This document shows, in pieces, positions 18,796 through 31,860 of a stretch of DNA of 64,000 bases (its first letter is position 1; each line of letters starts with the position of its first letter). The notes under the pieces were generated by a model. It was not told the origin of the DNA, did not search any database, and saw only the letters and a list, made by a program, of their open reading frames with translations. This DNA is from Plasmopara viticola. Taxonomy: Eukaryota > Oomycota > Peronosporomycetes > Peronosporales > Peronosporaceae. A program made the translations under genes and the position numbers. The stretch spans positions 1 through 64,000 of the forward strand of contig MBPM02000028.1 in NCBI GenBank assembly GCA_001695595.3, in the 5' to 3' direction.

Positions 18796-20492
18796 CGGGT
18801 CAGAGAGTCGGAATGCACTGGCACTATTTGCTTGTTGAAGTACGAAAGATTTCAATGCAAGGGACTTGGCATTCTATAATTTGTCCAACCTTCATTTGCT
18901 ACTTTCTCTCTGCTCTGAGCCGCTGAGGGTTCTCCCAGATTTCATACGGAAAAACGGCATTTCCGCACAGTTTTGGAACCACCAAGGAGCATATAATATT
19001 AAAAAATTATGCTTCAAATACTTTGTTCCAACCGACACTAGCAGCAGCTTCAATTGAGACGATCTTCCACGTGTTTAAGACAACGAAAGTTGCGAGGCTT
19101 GGGAGCCGATGAAACTCAAAACTATAACCTTGTTACAACGTAGCACGTTTCAGCGTTAGATAATTATAAAGTAGTCATTACTAATACGAACATGAGGCAG
19201 TCATTCTTACAACAAAGCACAATGTAAGACTGTGTATTGATCATCTCTCAAAAAAGTCAATATATGAGCTGCAATGTACCTCAGTCAAAGCATTAACCCG
19301 GCTTGTACGGACAGTTCGCGCCTGGTACAGAAATATGGCAAAGACATATGCCTACCGTACTGACTGTGATACAACACGGATCATTGTGGCGAAACTGGAA
19401 GAGTCAAACTTAAATGCTTTTACATACCAAAAGAATCACGAATCTGCACTCTGTATTCGACTCATTGTATCAATAGCGCACGTATACTGGAAGTACTTGC
19501 AAAGTGGTTAGATTGTCAACTTCAGCCCTTTTATAGATCCACTTAATCCTATGTACGCGACTAAATCCACCTTCTAACAGACCTCCCAGGCTTGAAACTC
19601 CCGCTCGATACGCTGTTGATCACTGTTGACATAGAATTTCTCTAAATCAATATTTCGATTATCAATGCGACCAAAGCAACCGCGAGACGTATACTTGGTC
19701 AGCCATGGGAGAAATCAAACTTGTCTGAACTCCAAGTCGTAATGCACAACGATTGTTTTTACCTTCGGAGTCTTATGCTGGCGTCAACTGCGTGTTACAA
19801 ATATGGGAACATTGGAAGTACCGGCATTTGCTTCGAAGAGATTCTACTTTCAAAATTCTCACGACATGTAGTTTGCTACGATGACATCTTTACATTGCGA
19901 AGCCCTGACACTCAGCCATATATATAGCTTCAAGCACTGGTTAGCAGTTTTTACCCGAAAGTCCAATTTTCGATTCACAAGCTCTATCGCCGAAGATGAA
20001 GCTGTGATTTGCGAATCATCCGGGACAAATAAAGGATATTTACACGAACGTATCAGAAAAGTATGTATCTATATCGGTATTCTGGCAACAGCGCTCTTAA
20101 TTGGCCAAGTTTGAATATACCGCAAATACAATGTTCGATATCGTGACTTGAAACGAATCGTCAAACAGCTAAATGGACGGCCACTTGACCGAAGATTTAC
20201 TGCGAGAACACTGCAACTGCTATTCCGATAGGCGCTTGACGACACTACGTCATCATGAAAAGCGCTTTTTATAGCATTCAAGGTCTTCAAACGCCAAAAC
20301 GACCAAATGCATTGTCTAAAAGCAGAACTACGTCTATTTTTGACCAATGAGCTAAAATGGCACTTGAAACGCAAGTTAAATCTGCTATCTCAGGCCTTCA
20401 GCTCTTAAGACGCTTCTATGCTCTTCGCAGCATCCAACAAGCGCCCCGTCGGCTACATCTCTAATACAGGACTGCACAGTCGACGGGGTGTA
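18750..20492 (+). pseudogene. Penelope-like RT relic of unit 5
   Basis: Tracts matching unit 2 RT include VRAWYRNMAKTYAYRTD near 19310-19370 and the core at 19500-19950. Part of the YKRYIDD motif is deleted (only YDDIFTL remains, at about 19876). The thumb is at 19970-20400. The reading frame is broken throughout, so the copy is inactive. Confidence 0.8.
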
Positions 20493-20494
20493 AA

Positions 20495-20640
20495 TTCAAA
20501 ACCCCAAACACTGATGGTAAGTTCTTCATAATGTAAGTCCAACTATAGGGTAACGTATCCTGCTGATGGAGCAAACCAGCTAAAATATTTTTTCATACCA
20601 AATCATCTCGAAACAATGTTCTTTCTCTAAAAAACATCCT
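20495..20640 (+). repeat. Degenerate 3' pseudo-LTR of unit 5
   Basis: Retains ggtaag, aagtccaactatag, cctgctgatggagcaaaccagctaaaat and a worn end. CTGATGG here replaces the CTGAAGA box. The minisatellite is lost. Confidence 0.65.
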
Positions 20641-23600
20641 TTACTTCAAAGGCTAGGTATGCAGTGAGGGCACCAGTCTTTAAACCGCATAGTATCTCGC
20701 TCAGAACAATTCCTGTGCAGTTAATAAGCAGACTTTAAGCTGTGCATGGCTTACGCTAAGCGCTTGTCGAACGATGATCTCAAATATCATATGCCCCCAA
20801 GCACCTGGCAAAGTCCTCCGGTTGATCATAATTGAATTTTTAGGCACGAATTTGTGGTTAGTTCCCCTATTAACAATCTAGCAAGATTATTTTGCTATGA
20901 TTTCATCTTGTAATCTTACGTCTATCGGGTTATTGGTTATGTGTTTTATGCTTATTCGTATCTATTAAAGTAACAGGCGCTGGGTTAAGAAAGTCGACGC
21001 TAAGTGAGTGCTTTTCGCGAACATGCCACGAGCGACGCGCGTGGGTATTTCAGGTGAGCAAGATTATTGTTTTGACCTTGTGACGAGTCGCACGATTCGA
21101 GCTCGGACCTCGTCTAGAAATGCCGCCATCCCTTTTACCTTCTGAAGCCAAGGCTGAGGAGCTAGCCGACACGCGTGGCGCGAGTGTACCCTACGAGCGA
21201 CTAAATCGTCCTTTGTCATTATTCTGCACTTACGTCGGAACGTCATGTGAGGTCTCAGACCCCGAGGGCGCACTAGGTACGGCAAATAAGTTAGACAAGT
21301 ACGTAGATCTAAGCTTCTAAAATGACTTTTAAGCTATGCTTTGTGATCCATTAAGAAGCGGATCAAGTCGCAACAATTGTGTCAAATAGATAGAAAGATT
21401 TCAAGCAAAGTGTTACTTGTATGGACTCGAGCAGCTTAAGGTCTTCATAGAGCAGAGCAAAACGTTTACGTGAAGTCACACCAGCGAGCTGCGCAAAACA
21501 AGCAAAGATACGTTACGACCACCAAGTCGAAGCTAGCAAAAAACAGAACATGATCTGATGAACAATATTTTGTGCATAATGATTGGCTAATTTGTGAATC
21601 ATTTACCCCACCACGATGTTTGATCGATAAAACTAAACAAAGCTCATACCAAGGCTAATAAGGCTAGTACTAACGCTTGGAGCCAGTCCGATTGCGATCT
21701 GCGGCCCGTAATGCATAGATCAAAAACTGAAATTACGCTTTCTCGAACAAATAGATACGGCAACCTCGCTTCTAGTAAGCTCATTTGCTTCGCACGCCGC
21801 AAGAGCTCTTTGAAGACTAGTTCTTAGCGTAGAATTTGCCAAAAAAACTCGCACGAACCTTGTTTTTGCATGACCTTGTGATGACTATGCGCGTGCTTCT
21901 TATACCGCATCGAATCTCGCCTACAGCTTCACTCGGTACCGTGAGAAGCCAAAAAACATGCGGCATTAAAAACCCATGAGTATAGTAATAATCACGACAC
22001 AATTGATGGACCTAACATCACTTTTGTAAGAGCTACTATACGCTATAGGTTTTACTTACTGGTTCTGGCTGAAATTTCAGCCCGAACCTAACAAAAACCA
22101 ATCAGCTTCTTTTTAAAACTATCAGTGAGAACTTTATTACAAAGCATCTGTTGCTGCTAATTCCAAGCGAAATTACATTCGGACAATCTCATCCAAAGCT
22201 TCATTAAGCTTTGTGAAACGGGATATATATATGTGCTATTTTTAAAGCGCTGTTTGGCGGTAAAAGTGCTTCATCTTCGCATACATCGTACTTGTACTTC
22301 TCGCTGTTTATAAATGCCGCACGGGTCGCTGTCGTCTCAGCCTTGCGTCTTCCTCTTCATCCTGCGCAACCATATGTACACACATAAAATTGCTCTTTGG
22401 ATCGACAGTAGCGGTCAAGCGATGGCTTCTTTGGGACAACCCCGAACCCATTATCCCTTGAAAAGAGACGGGTTCGTTTGGCCATTCAAGTTGTCAATTT
22501 TACAGTAACATCGACCGTAGCACGTCGCAGCACGAGGTTTCTTAACTGCGTGAGCATTTTGACTTTCTTGTAGAGATTTCCAGGTTTGGCGGACCGCTCA
22601 AAACGCACAGCCTTATGGGTATTGTAAATGAATATTATGGCGGTAATCTTGGGCACTTTAGGCGCTTTTTGACTACCTTCCGTTGTCCCTACCAGAACGA
22701 ATGTGAGGTGTTGGAGGCACATCAGAAATTTTTGGATATTTAAGTCTTGGTAATTGCTATACCTTTTGAGTTATTCTACTTAAAATGATTGGTACAACGA
22801 TATTGGCTCGGGAAGCTTAATGGTGTACGCTTTTAATGCCATCTTGCTCGTAAACACAAATTCTACCTTTCTAGTATTAAGTTATTCCTTATGCCCTTTT
22901 GTTTTTTTGAAGAACGAAATTTCATCACTCTTTCTACTACTTCAGCTCAGCAGCCGTTTCGCGAAGTCCGATGAATGCTTTACAAGAAGCTAAACATATA
23001 TCAAATACCGCGCGCTTTTTGCTATGATGCGGTTCACGACCGGCGCAACCTAAACGTTAGAAAGTGCGACGGCGACAACATCGACTGTGTACAAGACATG
23101 CGCTTGCGTTCTTAGCTTCGAGACTTCCAGGTCTTGTCTGACCAGATCTTTAGTCCTAAGAGCAAGTTTGCATCGCCACGCAAGCAAGTCCACAGGTTTT
23201 GGCACTTCGCACATTGAATTAAAATTTATCACTACTGTTTGGCCGTCCTCTCGGGACCGTAGTCACATACCACCAAATAATAATGCTTTTCCATTGACAT
23301 GTTCCACGTCATATTACGGCATAAGCGCGTCCACATTACGCACAGAGTGGATCCGCAATGTTGAAGAAATGCCAAATGTATATGCCAAACTCGCTTGGTT
23401 ATTCCCTCACATAACACAATAAATCACGAGTGTAATGTAGTCTTAAAGACAGCAAGTTCAAATTCGATTTTGTTAATTCTTCCATTTCAGTCCGTATCTT
23501 TGCTGCAAATGTCTCGGCTATCACGCCAATCTGTCTCGTACTGTCTTGAGACACTATGTCTCTCGGATGCTAGCTTTTCGACCTGCTTGCGCTGCTGATA

Positions 23601-26600
23601 ACAAAATAATATTTAAGCATTCTTCCTTCATCAAGCCTCGAGTCAAAATGTGATGGCGCTGCGAAACGCGGGCGTTGGCTAATCGTAAATTGACGCACCG
23701 AGACCTTTATATATTAGAGCATGTTGTTATAATGCTTAAATGTCCGCGCAAAGATTCGCAACGCGTCTCACGAGATAATCAAATCGCTCTGTTTACCAAT
23801 GGTTTGCGAACGATCTGAGGTGAGCATGCTCAGCTTATCTTGAAAACCATCTTAATATAAGAGCTCTTAAAGCGAAAGTCTTGGTCCGATACATTTGACC
23901 CAGATATATTTGTCATCTAAAGACACTGTCGAGAAGCAGCTTTGAACTACAACATCATCGACCGTGTGCATCCCAGTCACTAAAAAGCCGCTTTGCTTAA
24001 TAGGCTATCAAATATCGCAAATTTGGTGAAGCCTGCTGAGCCCTTTGGCAGGCCTTGCACAAAATTATACTAATGGAATGCCAACAACGCAATAGCACCG
24101 ACAATTTTGTCGGATATGCCGCCGCAATTGGCAAGACTTCCACTCGCTGGCACACTTTGCACGACTTCATACAGCTTGGGACTCCAATACTACGTACTTA
24201 CCAAACCCTAGCTTCCTTCTCAACTGAGATGAAATTAAAGCAATGTATCATGAGCCTTATAGATCTAGCTCAGAACTGGACTTTGTTTAAGTTAACCAAT
24301 AATAACCTTCGTTGGGTATAAAGTTTCCACCACTATGAAATTTAGTAATTCCTACTGATATGCATTAAGCAGTGGTCATTTACTAGTCCCTGCTTCTCTC
24401 CGGACTCCTCTTTGCTTAGTAATGCTATCGTTTCGATGTTAAAAAGTCTACGGCCTATGCCACTTAATTTGATAATGCCACCAAGCTATATCATACACTA
24501 CCATCTAGTTTCACATACTTTAAACCTATTGTGCTGTCCCCCATCAACAATTTGGTACGCTTTCAGTTCAAACAGGCAAACGTTTACATTAAACTTTCTG
24601 TATATCAGATACCACTTTGTGTCAAACCGACATTACCGTTGTGACTTATGTCGCTATTCGTAAGACTGCAAAACTAGTTATTTGGCAATTTCAACACCAG
24701 ACCTCTTTGTCGATTGACCACCATGTATTTCGCTGAAACAATCAGCAGCTTTAAGATACGAGCTTAGGCCAGTTGTATGGACTCGTCTCATAAAACCATC
24801 GTCTACCCCACAATATCCTGTTATAAGTACGATGTGCTGTCAAAGGCGGTTTTGGAAGCTTGCAGAGGTCATGCGCGTTAGTCACTTTTTTTAAAAGAAG
24901 AACAAGACTTAAGCCCTATAATCAACCACGACCCACCTGCTTTGTTCCTGCTCCACTTGACGAAGTTACATCCCAGCTTGTGAGCCGGCAGCTTGTAAGT
25001 AGGTCAAAGTGACCCTTGAGTGATACATCTAATTCACTTTACTCACCTGGACCACGCAATCGCAGCCTTGTGTTCCGCACACCGCATGCTAGCGAGCGGT
25101 CAGTGATCTCACTGCGCGCTCCAACATTCCGATCCCGCTCTCTTTTTGAGCTCTTGTGATTAATAAGCCAAAGATCACTCTTTACTTATAACATCAATGA
25201 GGCGAAGACCACGATGACCAGTAGTATCGATATGACACCGCATGTTTTTAAAAAGTTGTGGGCAAACTTCAACTTCGCTAAGCGACTGTGACCTCTTAAA
25301 GGATACGTTAAGTACCATGAGTGCCAATGACATAGAAACTTCGTCCTTGACAAACAGTTAAAATGGGGCTCTCTCAACTTTATGAGCTGGGTTGTTAGTT
25401 TTAAACGAATTCTTGTACGTACTGCCGTGTTTGTTTGGTAGTTTGAAAAGCTGCCGGCATTGCAAACTCTACTCGTGATTAACACTCCGTATAAGCGCTT
25501 TGATATCCCATAACCTCGACCCTTAATCGCACTATACAATGGCAACAGCAAAGTCGATATGCGAGAGTGTTGCACGGCTGAACACTCGTCATCGAACGTC
25601 AACAAATTTTCGTCTTGCAACTTATAGGTCACAACATTATCCTCCCATTAGCAATGCTTGCATAGGGGTCTCCAGGGACATCGAAATGACTTTTCCTCGC
25701 GACCCCAGCAGTTACAAGCTTGTCAGTGAGAAGCGTAGTTGTGAAGCGAAGTATATGTTCTCCACTATATAAAATACTGCAATAACAAGGCAATTACGTT
25801 GCGCGAAAATGCACTTCACGCAATCATAGTACCCGCCCACTTTGTAATGAGTAGGAAGGGTACGACAATATTTATCATAATACGGCGTTTGTCACAAGAT
25901 ACGTAAAATTTAAAATCTGGCAAACTGTTACACTGACGATCACGACTATCTGCGCTGATACATTTTCTGGTTTCCGGAGCACCAAAATTTTCGACTCTTA
26001 TTGGATTAGTTATCTAATTTTGAGTGCGTATCCGCAAGTAGGTAATTCGACACGCTTTTCTAAGAGCAAAGATTATGACTCTGTGCCCAAAATCAAATTC
26101 TGGCCCGTATTTTGGATCGCCTTTTTATGGCTGGGCCTGCATATGATCCGGTGTCAGCGCTCGCGCATTCACCTGATAGGAGGCATTGTAAGATTTGAGT
26201 AAGCTCACAAAGAAATTAGATGTCTCCGCGATTTTGATAACTCAAACGTATACACTAAGCCTCCTGTTGCTTTGTTCATTAATGTTGTAAGATGTGCTCG
26301 CGAGCAATTTCGTCTTAGAAACAGCGGTATCTGCACTTTAAAGTAGATTCTTAGCATCGAGCGCTACCAATATTTTATTTTTTGAAACCCTTATCACTAA
26401 GACCAAAATAATAGATACAAGGTTTTGACTTTTAGCCGTTTTGTCTCGACGTGTCTTAAAGCTCAAAGTATATTTTTCACAAAGTCCTCGACTTGTTTTT
26501 GCATAAAGGCAAGGCTCAAATTAGCAAGCCGCTCGGAATTTCTTCTTTTTAATGTTTGAAGCCACAAAGTAAGGGCACTAATAAAGTGAACAGTTACCTA

Positions 26601-29600
26601 ACCCACTTATGTAAAATGGAGCGTAGCTTGTTAAGCGAACAGCAATTTTTGTGCAAGCACTGCGAGAGGGGTATGCTGCTCCAACGCCTTAGTGAATTCG
26701 TGCACACACTACGTGACCTGTCTTCGACGACGCAGATAAATCGCTCTGTCTGGAAATCGGTCGGGTGATGGACCGCTGTAGAGATGTTTAAGCACTAACA
26801 ATCAATTTTCGAAGAAAACAGGTATTTGGTCCAATATGCTTGTCCCTGGAAGTACCTTTTTACTACAGTCTCGAGTAAGGAAGACCACTGCCTTTTTGTC
26901 AGCATTAAGTGTGGCCAACGTGGTAAATATTGCGTTATTTTACTCGGTCGGTCAATAAAGGCCAGCCTCTTGAGCTTTTTGACAGGCCAAGATCAAGCTT
27001 CATACAAATGGAATGTCAACAGGGAATTGGCACCGGCAAGAATGTCAACGGTGTGGCTGTATTTAGCGAGAACTTTACACTTTGCACGTGCACATATATG
27101 GTCAGAGCTACTTGTTTTACTTTGGCTATCTTTAGTGGATGTCTACCAAGTCACGCCTTCTCTTGACGCCAAGTGGTGTATTGAGAGCCTTGCAAAGTAT
27201 GCCCTTGTTTACATACTTAGGGTACATGTTATGCGTCAACTTGATTAGTCTATACGCTTACTGCTTCCCGTATTTTTTAGCGGACCTGCGCACATTGTAT
27301 CGCGCGCGAATCTGTCACGGATTTTATCGATTACAGACGAGATCACATGTATGACATGAGCTCTGGGTGACGCAATGTCAGATGTCCTAGCTACCACGGC
27401 GTAATCTGTACTTCGCTGATGTTAGGGGCTAGCCAGATTATATAAGTCCTTCTAGTATTACGGAATTGGACAATCATTAATGGCCTATACCTAAGTAGGA
27501 TCTGCTTAAAGTCCCGCGCTCTACACAATTATATATAGTTACGACGTCAAAAGATGTCTGTGCATACGCCCCGTTGGACTTAAACAATGGCTTCACCCGT
27601 CAAGATTTCGACTCTTGAACTTTGTCGAGCTTGGATGCAGCCGTATTGGCGGGTATCTAGACAAATGGAATATTTGTGGATGGACAGGAGCTTTACCGGT
27701 ATGTTTCCTCCTCTCAAATGCAGCTGAGGTCTTTGGGCACCGGATGTCGTGACAAACTCTATCTTAAGAAAAAAAAAAAACTTCCTAGCGCCGCGTACGA
27801 GTGCTAGACAGCAGTGCTTGGCATACATTGTCATTCTCACGTCTGTTTTAAAGAGGCTGGATGTACAAAGGGCACCTATGGTAAACTTCGTCCGTAACGA
27901 CAATGACTTTCACCGCTTTGAAGAAAAGTATCTGGTCAATTTGTTCAACAACATTCGTAGCTCAAGGACAAAATCTATATTTTACCTTAGCAAATTCAAT
28001 AGAAACATGACGGTACATGGTACACATCATTGAGGTGCAAAACGTTTCGACGCCTTCGCTCCTTGGTATGTAATGCCTGCTCAACTGATGTATTGCGCGT
28101 AAATGGCAACTCACGTGATCGCCAACCGAGCTTTGGGATAATCAGAGCCACTCTCTAAGTCTCGTTTCCTAATAAAGCGGACATTACGACCATTAGCACC
28201 ACCAAAAGATTTTTCACTTTAAACAGATTAGGATTGCTGTGAGTGGCTTTAGCTGGGTGGGGCATCCTTCGAAGGCGCTGTCGTCGTCGACACAGACGAT
28301 TCGTCATCTTTGAGAAAACTTCTCCGACATATCGTTTCTTTAGCCGCAAATTGCCATAAGACACCTACTGACCGCATTTGGATTCTGTAAAGCAAATGGT
28401 TCACCCTTTTGGAGTCAAGCAAGATTGTCAGCGTTTTCATCCTGTCTTGCATGCCTTGAGGCACACGAGTATACTACAGAGTATAAATTTTGACGAATCA
28501 GGTGTTCATATACTACAAAGGCTACCGGTTGGCCACTTGCATAGAGGAAGTGTGAGTCCAGATCGTTTTGTTCGATACTTACATTTAATGTGAGTCAAAA
28601 ATCTCTATTTACCTGATTCCAAGAGTTAGCAGTGGTCCTTATAACAAAAGGTAGTATACCTTCCTTATTTCCATGGTACAAACACCGATAGAGTATCTGT
28701 CGTGCATTATTATAACTAGGCTTTCGTTAAGCTGTCATCACAAAAGTTCGATTTAAAAAAAATGCCCCCTAATCCTCCCCACTAGGACAAGCATAATTTA
28801 TCACTCCTGACATCTATTTGGCAAGTCGGTTTGATCATACTGATGGCCGAACACTGATGCGGTAATCAGAGGTTATGTTGAAATACTCATATTGACGCTC
28901 CGTATTAAATTTCGCAGCCGAGAAATAGATTGTAACGAACTAAGCCAAGTGCTGAGCAAACCACAATGATGGTCTTAATGATTGTAACTTCTCGTAGACT
29001 TTAATATCCTATCAATTTTACCATTACGTCTTTCGATCCACTCGCACAGCATCATGTCTATCTGTATCGAACAGGGCTTGGTCTTCTTCGCGACGCACCC
29101 GCGTCTGTGGCAATTGTCTGTGTCATTGTGCTGTCTTCCGTCGCTCAAGTGTTCTAAGCCGAAGGACTAAAATGAGAAGGCCTGGTCGCGTAGATTGCGT
29201 AAATTTTATATATTGCACTTGTGCTCATGGAGACTTGTATTAATTATCACGCTCACTTTTAACCGGGTAAACATCTATTAACAATTTATGATGGCATGTG
29301 GCCAGCAAAAAAAAATATTTTTATGTCGACTCGTCAATTGTAATTTTACCAGCAGCATTTCAGTGTTTGTGGCACAAGGATTGGCCTGCTTCTTGACGCG
29401 TACATCGCTGTTAAAAAATGTTCCTTCGCCCCGTTAAATTACACTCGTTTTGAATATGACGACAGTAATTGTGCTAGTGGCGGTAGTCATGTGTCTACAA
29501 AGTCGTGCGCTTTAGACGCCGGGGTGTTGAATTGCTTGGCGTGGGTGCTAGCTATCATGTTGTGCCTAGTTATAAATTTGCGATGGTGATGATCTAGAAT

Positions 29601-29930
29601 TTGTTCTACCTTGCTACAAAAACAAGGCGTTCAAATACGTCTTGGGTCGATAAGGACATCTGTTGTTTGTCACTAACAAGCGCAAGCACGCATCGTTCAT
29701 TAGCATGTCTACGAGTAGCTGTCGCGTCAGTGTTTTGGCCGCCCTGTGGTCTCAATACCACTAAAGTTCGTGCCTGTGGTTGGTTAATTCGCATTAGCAT
29801 CGTAAAAAGGCCAACTTGTGGCGTGAAAGTACTATTTTATTCCAATTCAGTGTATACTCTTTGGTATGCATGCGTTGATGCTGGAGATGGTGTCTGGCAT
29901 TAGCGCTGTGTTTACGTACTATTCGCTTCC
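20641..29930. other. Gene-poor stretch, no gene recognised
   Basis: Only short open frames (up to 148 codons) without recognisable domains or start context. The sequence is AT-rich and stop-rich. Two parts, about 23760-24250 and 26700-27200, look like diverged copies of one repeat. A 13-base A run lies at about 27768-27780. The region probably consists of old transposon debris, but no family could be named. Confidence 0.6.
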
Positions 29931-30032
29931 TGCATGTGCTGCCTGTGTAAAGCTATACATTTTATCCGTAATTTATGTAGGATTAACACCAGTTGGTATA
30001 AACACATCTACGTTGCATTGAAAAAAAATATC

Positions 30033-30839
30033 ATGTCTTCGTATCCGCTTCGAGGCGTCCTGTACTTCCTGCAAGACCGGCATCTCTGGCGCTTAACTAT
30101 CATCCCTCTTCTCATGACGGTGGCTGTAGCATTTGGCTTAGCAATCACGCTCTTTACTTTTACGCTGGGTCAACAGGAGGAACTTCTGTACAACGCCGGA
30201 CTCTCCACATTTTTCGCGTGGCTCATCGCAGTGATATTCGTTGTCATCGAAATCTTTATATTGACCATTGTCTTTGCTCTTGTAACACTGGAGTGGTTCA
30301 AGGACAAGATTTTTGCTTACGTCTTGGTCAAGCGAGGGTATCGTGAGCTAGTGGAGAATGAGGAGCGACACTCGCCATTCCTGCGCGTGCTCACATCCTG
30401 CTGTCGTGTAAGTATTCTACTACGCCTGGGTCTTTTGGTGATTACGCTTCCACTTAATATGATTCCTGTGCTTGGCAATCTCACGTACGCGTGGCTCAAT
30501 GGCACGCTCATGGCTTGGGAGGCGCATTTGTACTATTTTGAGATGAAAGCTTTTGACTTTGATCAGCAAAAAAATATTATTGCGGGGCGGAGGTTTCAAT
30601 ACTCGGCGTTTGGGATGCAAGCGATGCTCCTGGAAATGATTCCTATTGCCGGCGCCATTTTCATGTTTACAAACGTTGTGGGTGCCGCGCTGTTTGCTGC
30701 TAGTATTGAGAAGAAGTTGGAGAAGAATAATCAGAAACAAAGCAAGTGGCACCAGGGTAATAAAATGCATCAAGTACCGCTTGTTGACAAGCTTGGTGAG
30801 CATGTACCGCCTTATGGCAGTACCTCCAAATCAGCTTGA
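30033..30839 (+). CDS. EI24/CysZ-like four-helix membrane protein
   Basis: 268 residues from ATG 30033 (MSSYPLRGVLYFLQD); the frame continues upstream to 29934, but the added residues look like translated leader. Four hydrophobic stretches lie at about residues 21-45, 57-84, 128-156 and 196-225. Between the third and fourth is LYYFEMKAFDFDQQK, and the motif PLNMIPVLGN resembles the EI24/CysZ family (PF07264), which includes animal EI24 and fungal RRT8/LDS proteins of the ER and lipid droplets. The C-terminus (226-268) is hydrophilic and Lys/Gln-rich, probably cytosolic. Single exon, no neighbours within 800 bases. The family assignment rests on topology and motif; a specific function cannot be given. 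Confidence 0.75.
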   Translation: MSSYPLRGVLYFLQDRHLWRLTIIPLLMTVAVAFGLAITLFTFTLGQQEELLYNAGLSTFFAWLIAVIFVVIEIFILTIVFALVTLEWFKDKIFAYVLVKRGYRELVENEERHSPFLRVLTSCCRVSILLRLGLLVITLPLNMIPVLGNLTYAWLNGTLMAWEAHLYYFEMKAFDFDQQKNIIAGRRFQYSAFGMQAMLLEMIPIAGAIFMFTNVVGAALFAASIEKKLEKNNQKQSKWHQGNKMHQVPLVDKLGEHVPPYGSTSKSA

Positions 30840-31650
30840 ATTATTATTGCGCTTAAGGGCTTGCCGCACGGTAGACTTTTGTTGAAGTGCATTACGTCTT
30901 GCCGAGAGGACTGGCGTTGTCACTTCTATAAATTTTAATACATCAAACGACTCACTCTAATCCAATTTTTTTCGTCTGTCTACTGAGTATTATAGTCATA
31001 ATTGGTCGGAAGCAATACAAAATCTGCAAAAGTTTATGGGCCAACCTTGTTGAGCGCACAAAAGTGTACAAATCATGGATGATTGTCAAACGTTGACGTT
31101 TTGTCCTTAACAAAACATAAATCTGATATTAGGCAGACTGTTGTTACCGCTTTGTGAATGCCTATACTACGTTTTATCAAGCTCGCCCCGAAGTAAAGTC
31201 AACATGCCTAGCATTTGCGGAACACGTACCTATTAAATTTCTATCAAAGGCTACAAGCACTTGAATGCCCAAACAATCACTGGCCGAAAATTGACATTGC
31301 CAAATAGATCTTTGTAGTTGCTGATGAATTTGGCTGCGTCCTTGCCCTTAAACACGGTCATCACTTCATCCACGATCATAGTAAGATGATGCAGGTATTA
31401 AGTACTGGGATAATTAATACAAAATTATGTGTTTGTGTTGCAGCTTAGATTAGCATCTGCATTAAATGTGGAATTTCGAGGGCACAGATCAAAAGCGGAG
31501 GTGTCTGTGTTCCACTAGATGAGAGAGAAGGTTAGGCGTGCGCTTTCTCCATAGCCTTCCTTATTTATGTGTCATTCTTATAGAGCAGGCCACTTCTGAT
31601 TCGGCGAGGCGCCGCTTTTGTTGTAAGCGCAGCCAGAGGTCAAGTTTCAC
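30840..31650. other. Intergenic, no gene recognised
   Basis: AT-rich spacer. On the minus strand near 31315-31390 a short unbroken stretch reads IVDEVMTVFKGKDAAKF and could be a protein remnant of unknown family. Otherwise nothing seen. Confidence 0.5.
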
Positions 31651-31656
31651 AGAAAC

Positions 31657-31860
31657 GTGTCCACGCATTTTTACATGTGGGAACCGAAATCGAGAAGTGG
31701 TGAGGTGAAACTTAAATCAAAGGTACCAGGTCAATTCTCGAATGAACTCAAGGCAGCACTTGGTACGGTGGAAGGCGTGCCACCTCCGTGGTTATTGAAT
31801 GTTCAACGATATGGTCCACCACCAGCGTACCCCAATCGTCAGCTACAAGCCGGAAATGAA
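31657..31860 (+). pseudogene. SF3B2 (SAP145/Cus1) splicing-factor fragment
   Basis: In one frame the translation contains EVKLKSKVPGQFSNELKAAL, then EGVPPPWLLNVQRYGPPPAY. This is the conserved central part of SF3B2, the U2 snRNP SF3b subunit (the PSP region with its PPPWLINMQRYGPPPSYP signature). Similarity stops after PNRQLQAGN, and no upstream or downstream exons were found, so only about 65 codons of a roughly 500-residue or longer protein remain. The frame begins with GTG, not ATG. Most likely a small duplicated or retrocopied fragment, not a gene. Confidence 0.8.

Larger units (their letters stand above)
17677..20640 (+). mobile_element. PLE unit 5, old 5'-truncated family 1 copy
   Basis: Begins inside the family 1 leader at ggccaagatcc (equivalent to about 5364 in unit 2), so about 760 bases of pseudo-LTR and leader are missing. 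It continues through ORF1 and RT relics to a stop-like tgtaaattcaaaaccccaaac at about 20490, then a degenerate pseudo-LTR to about 20640. Many substitutions and indels make it the oldest full-length remnant in the array. Confidence 0.82.

Noticed and set aside
25186..25632. 148-codon minus-strand ORF as a gene
   Set aside because: No recognisable domain, signal peptide or homology pattern; could be chance in AT-rich DNA.
29934..30032. Upstream extension of the EI24-like protein
   Set aside because: The added 33 residues are Cys/Arg-rich and unlike family N-termini. ATG 30033 is followed by the conserved amphipathic start.
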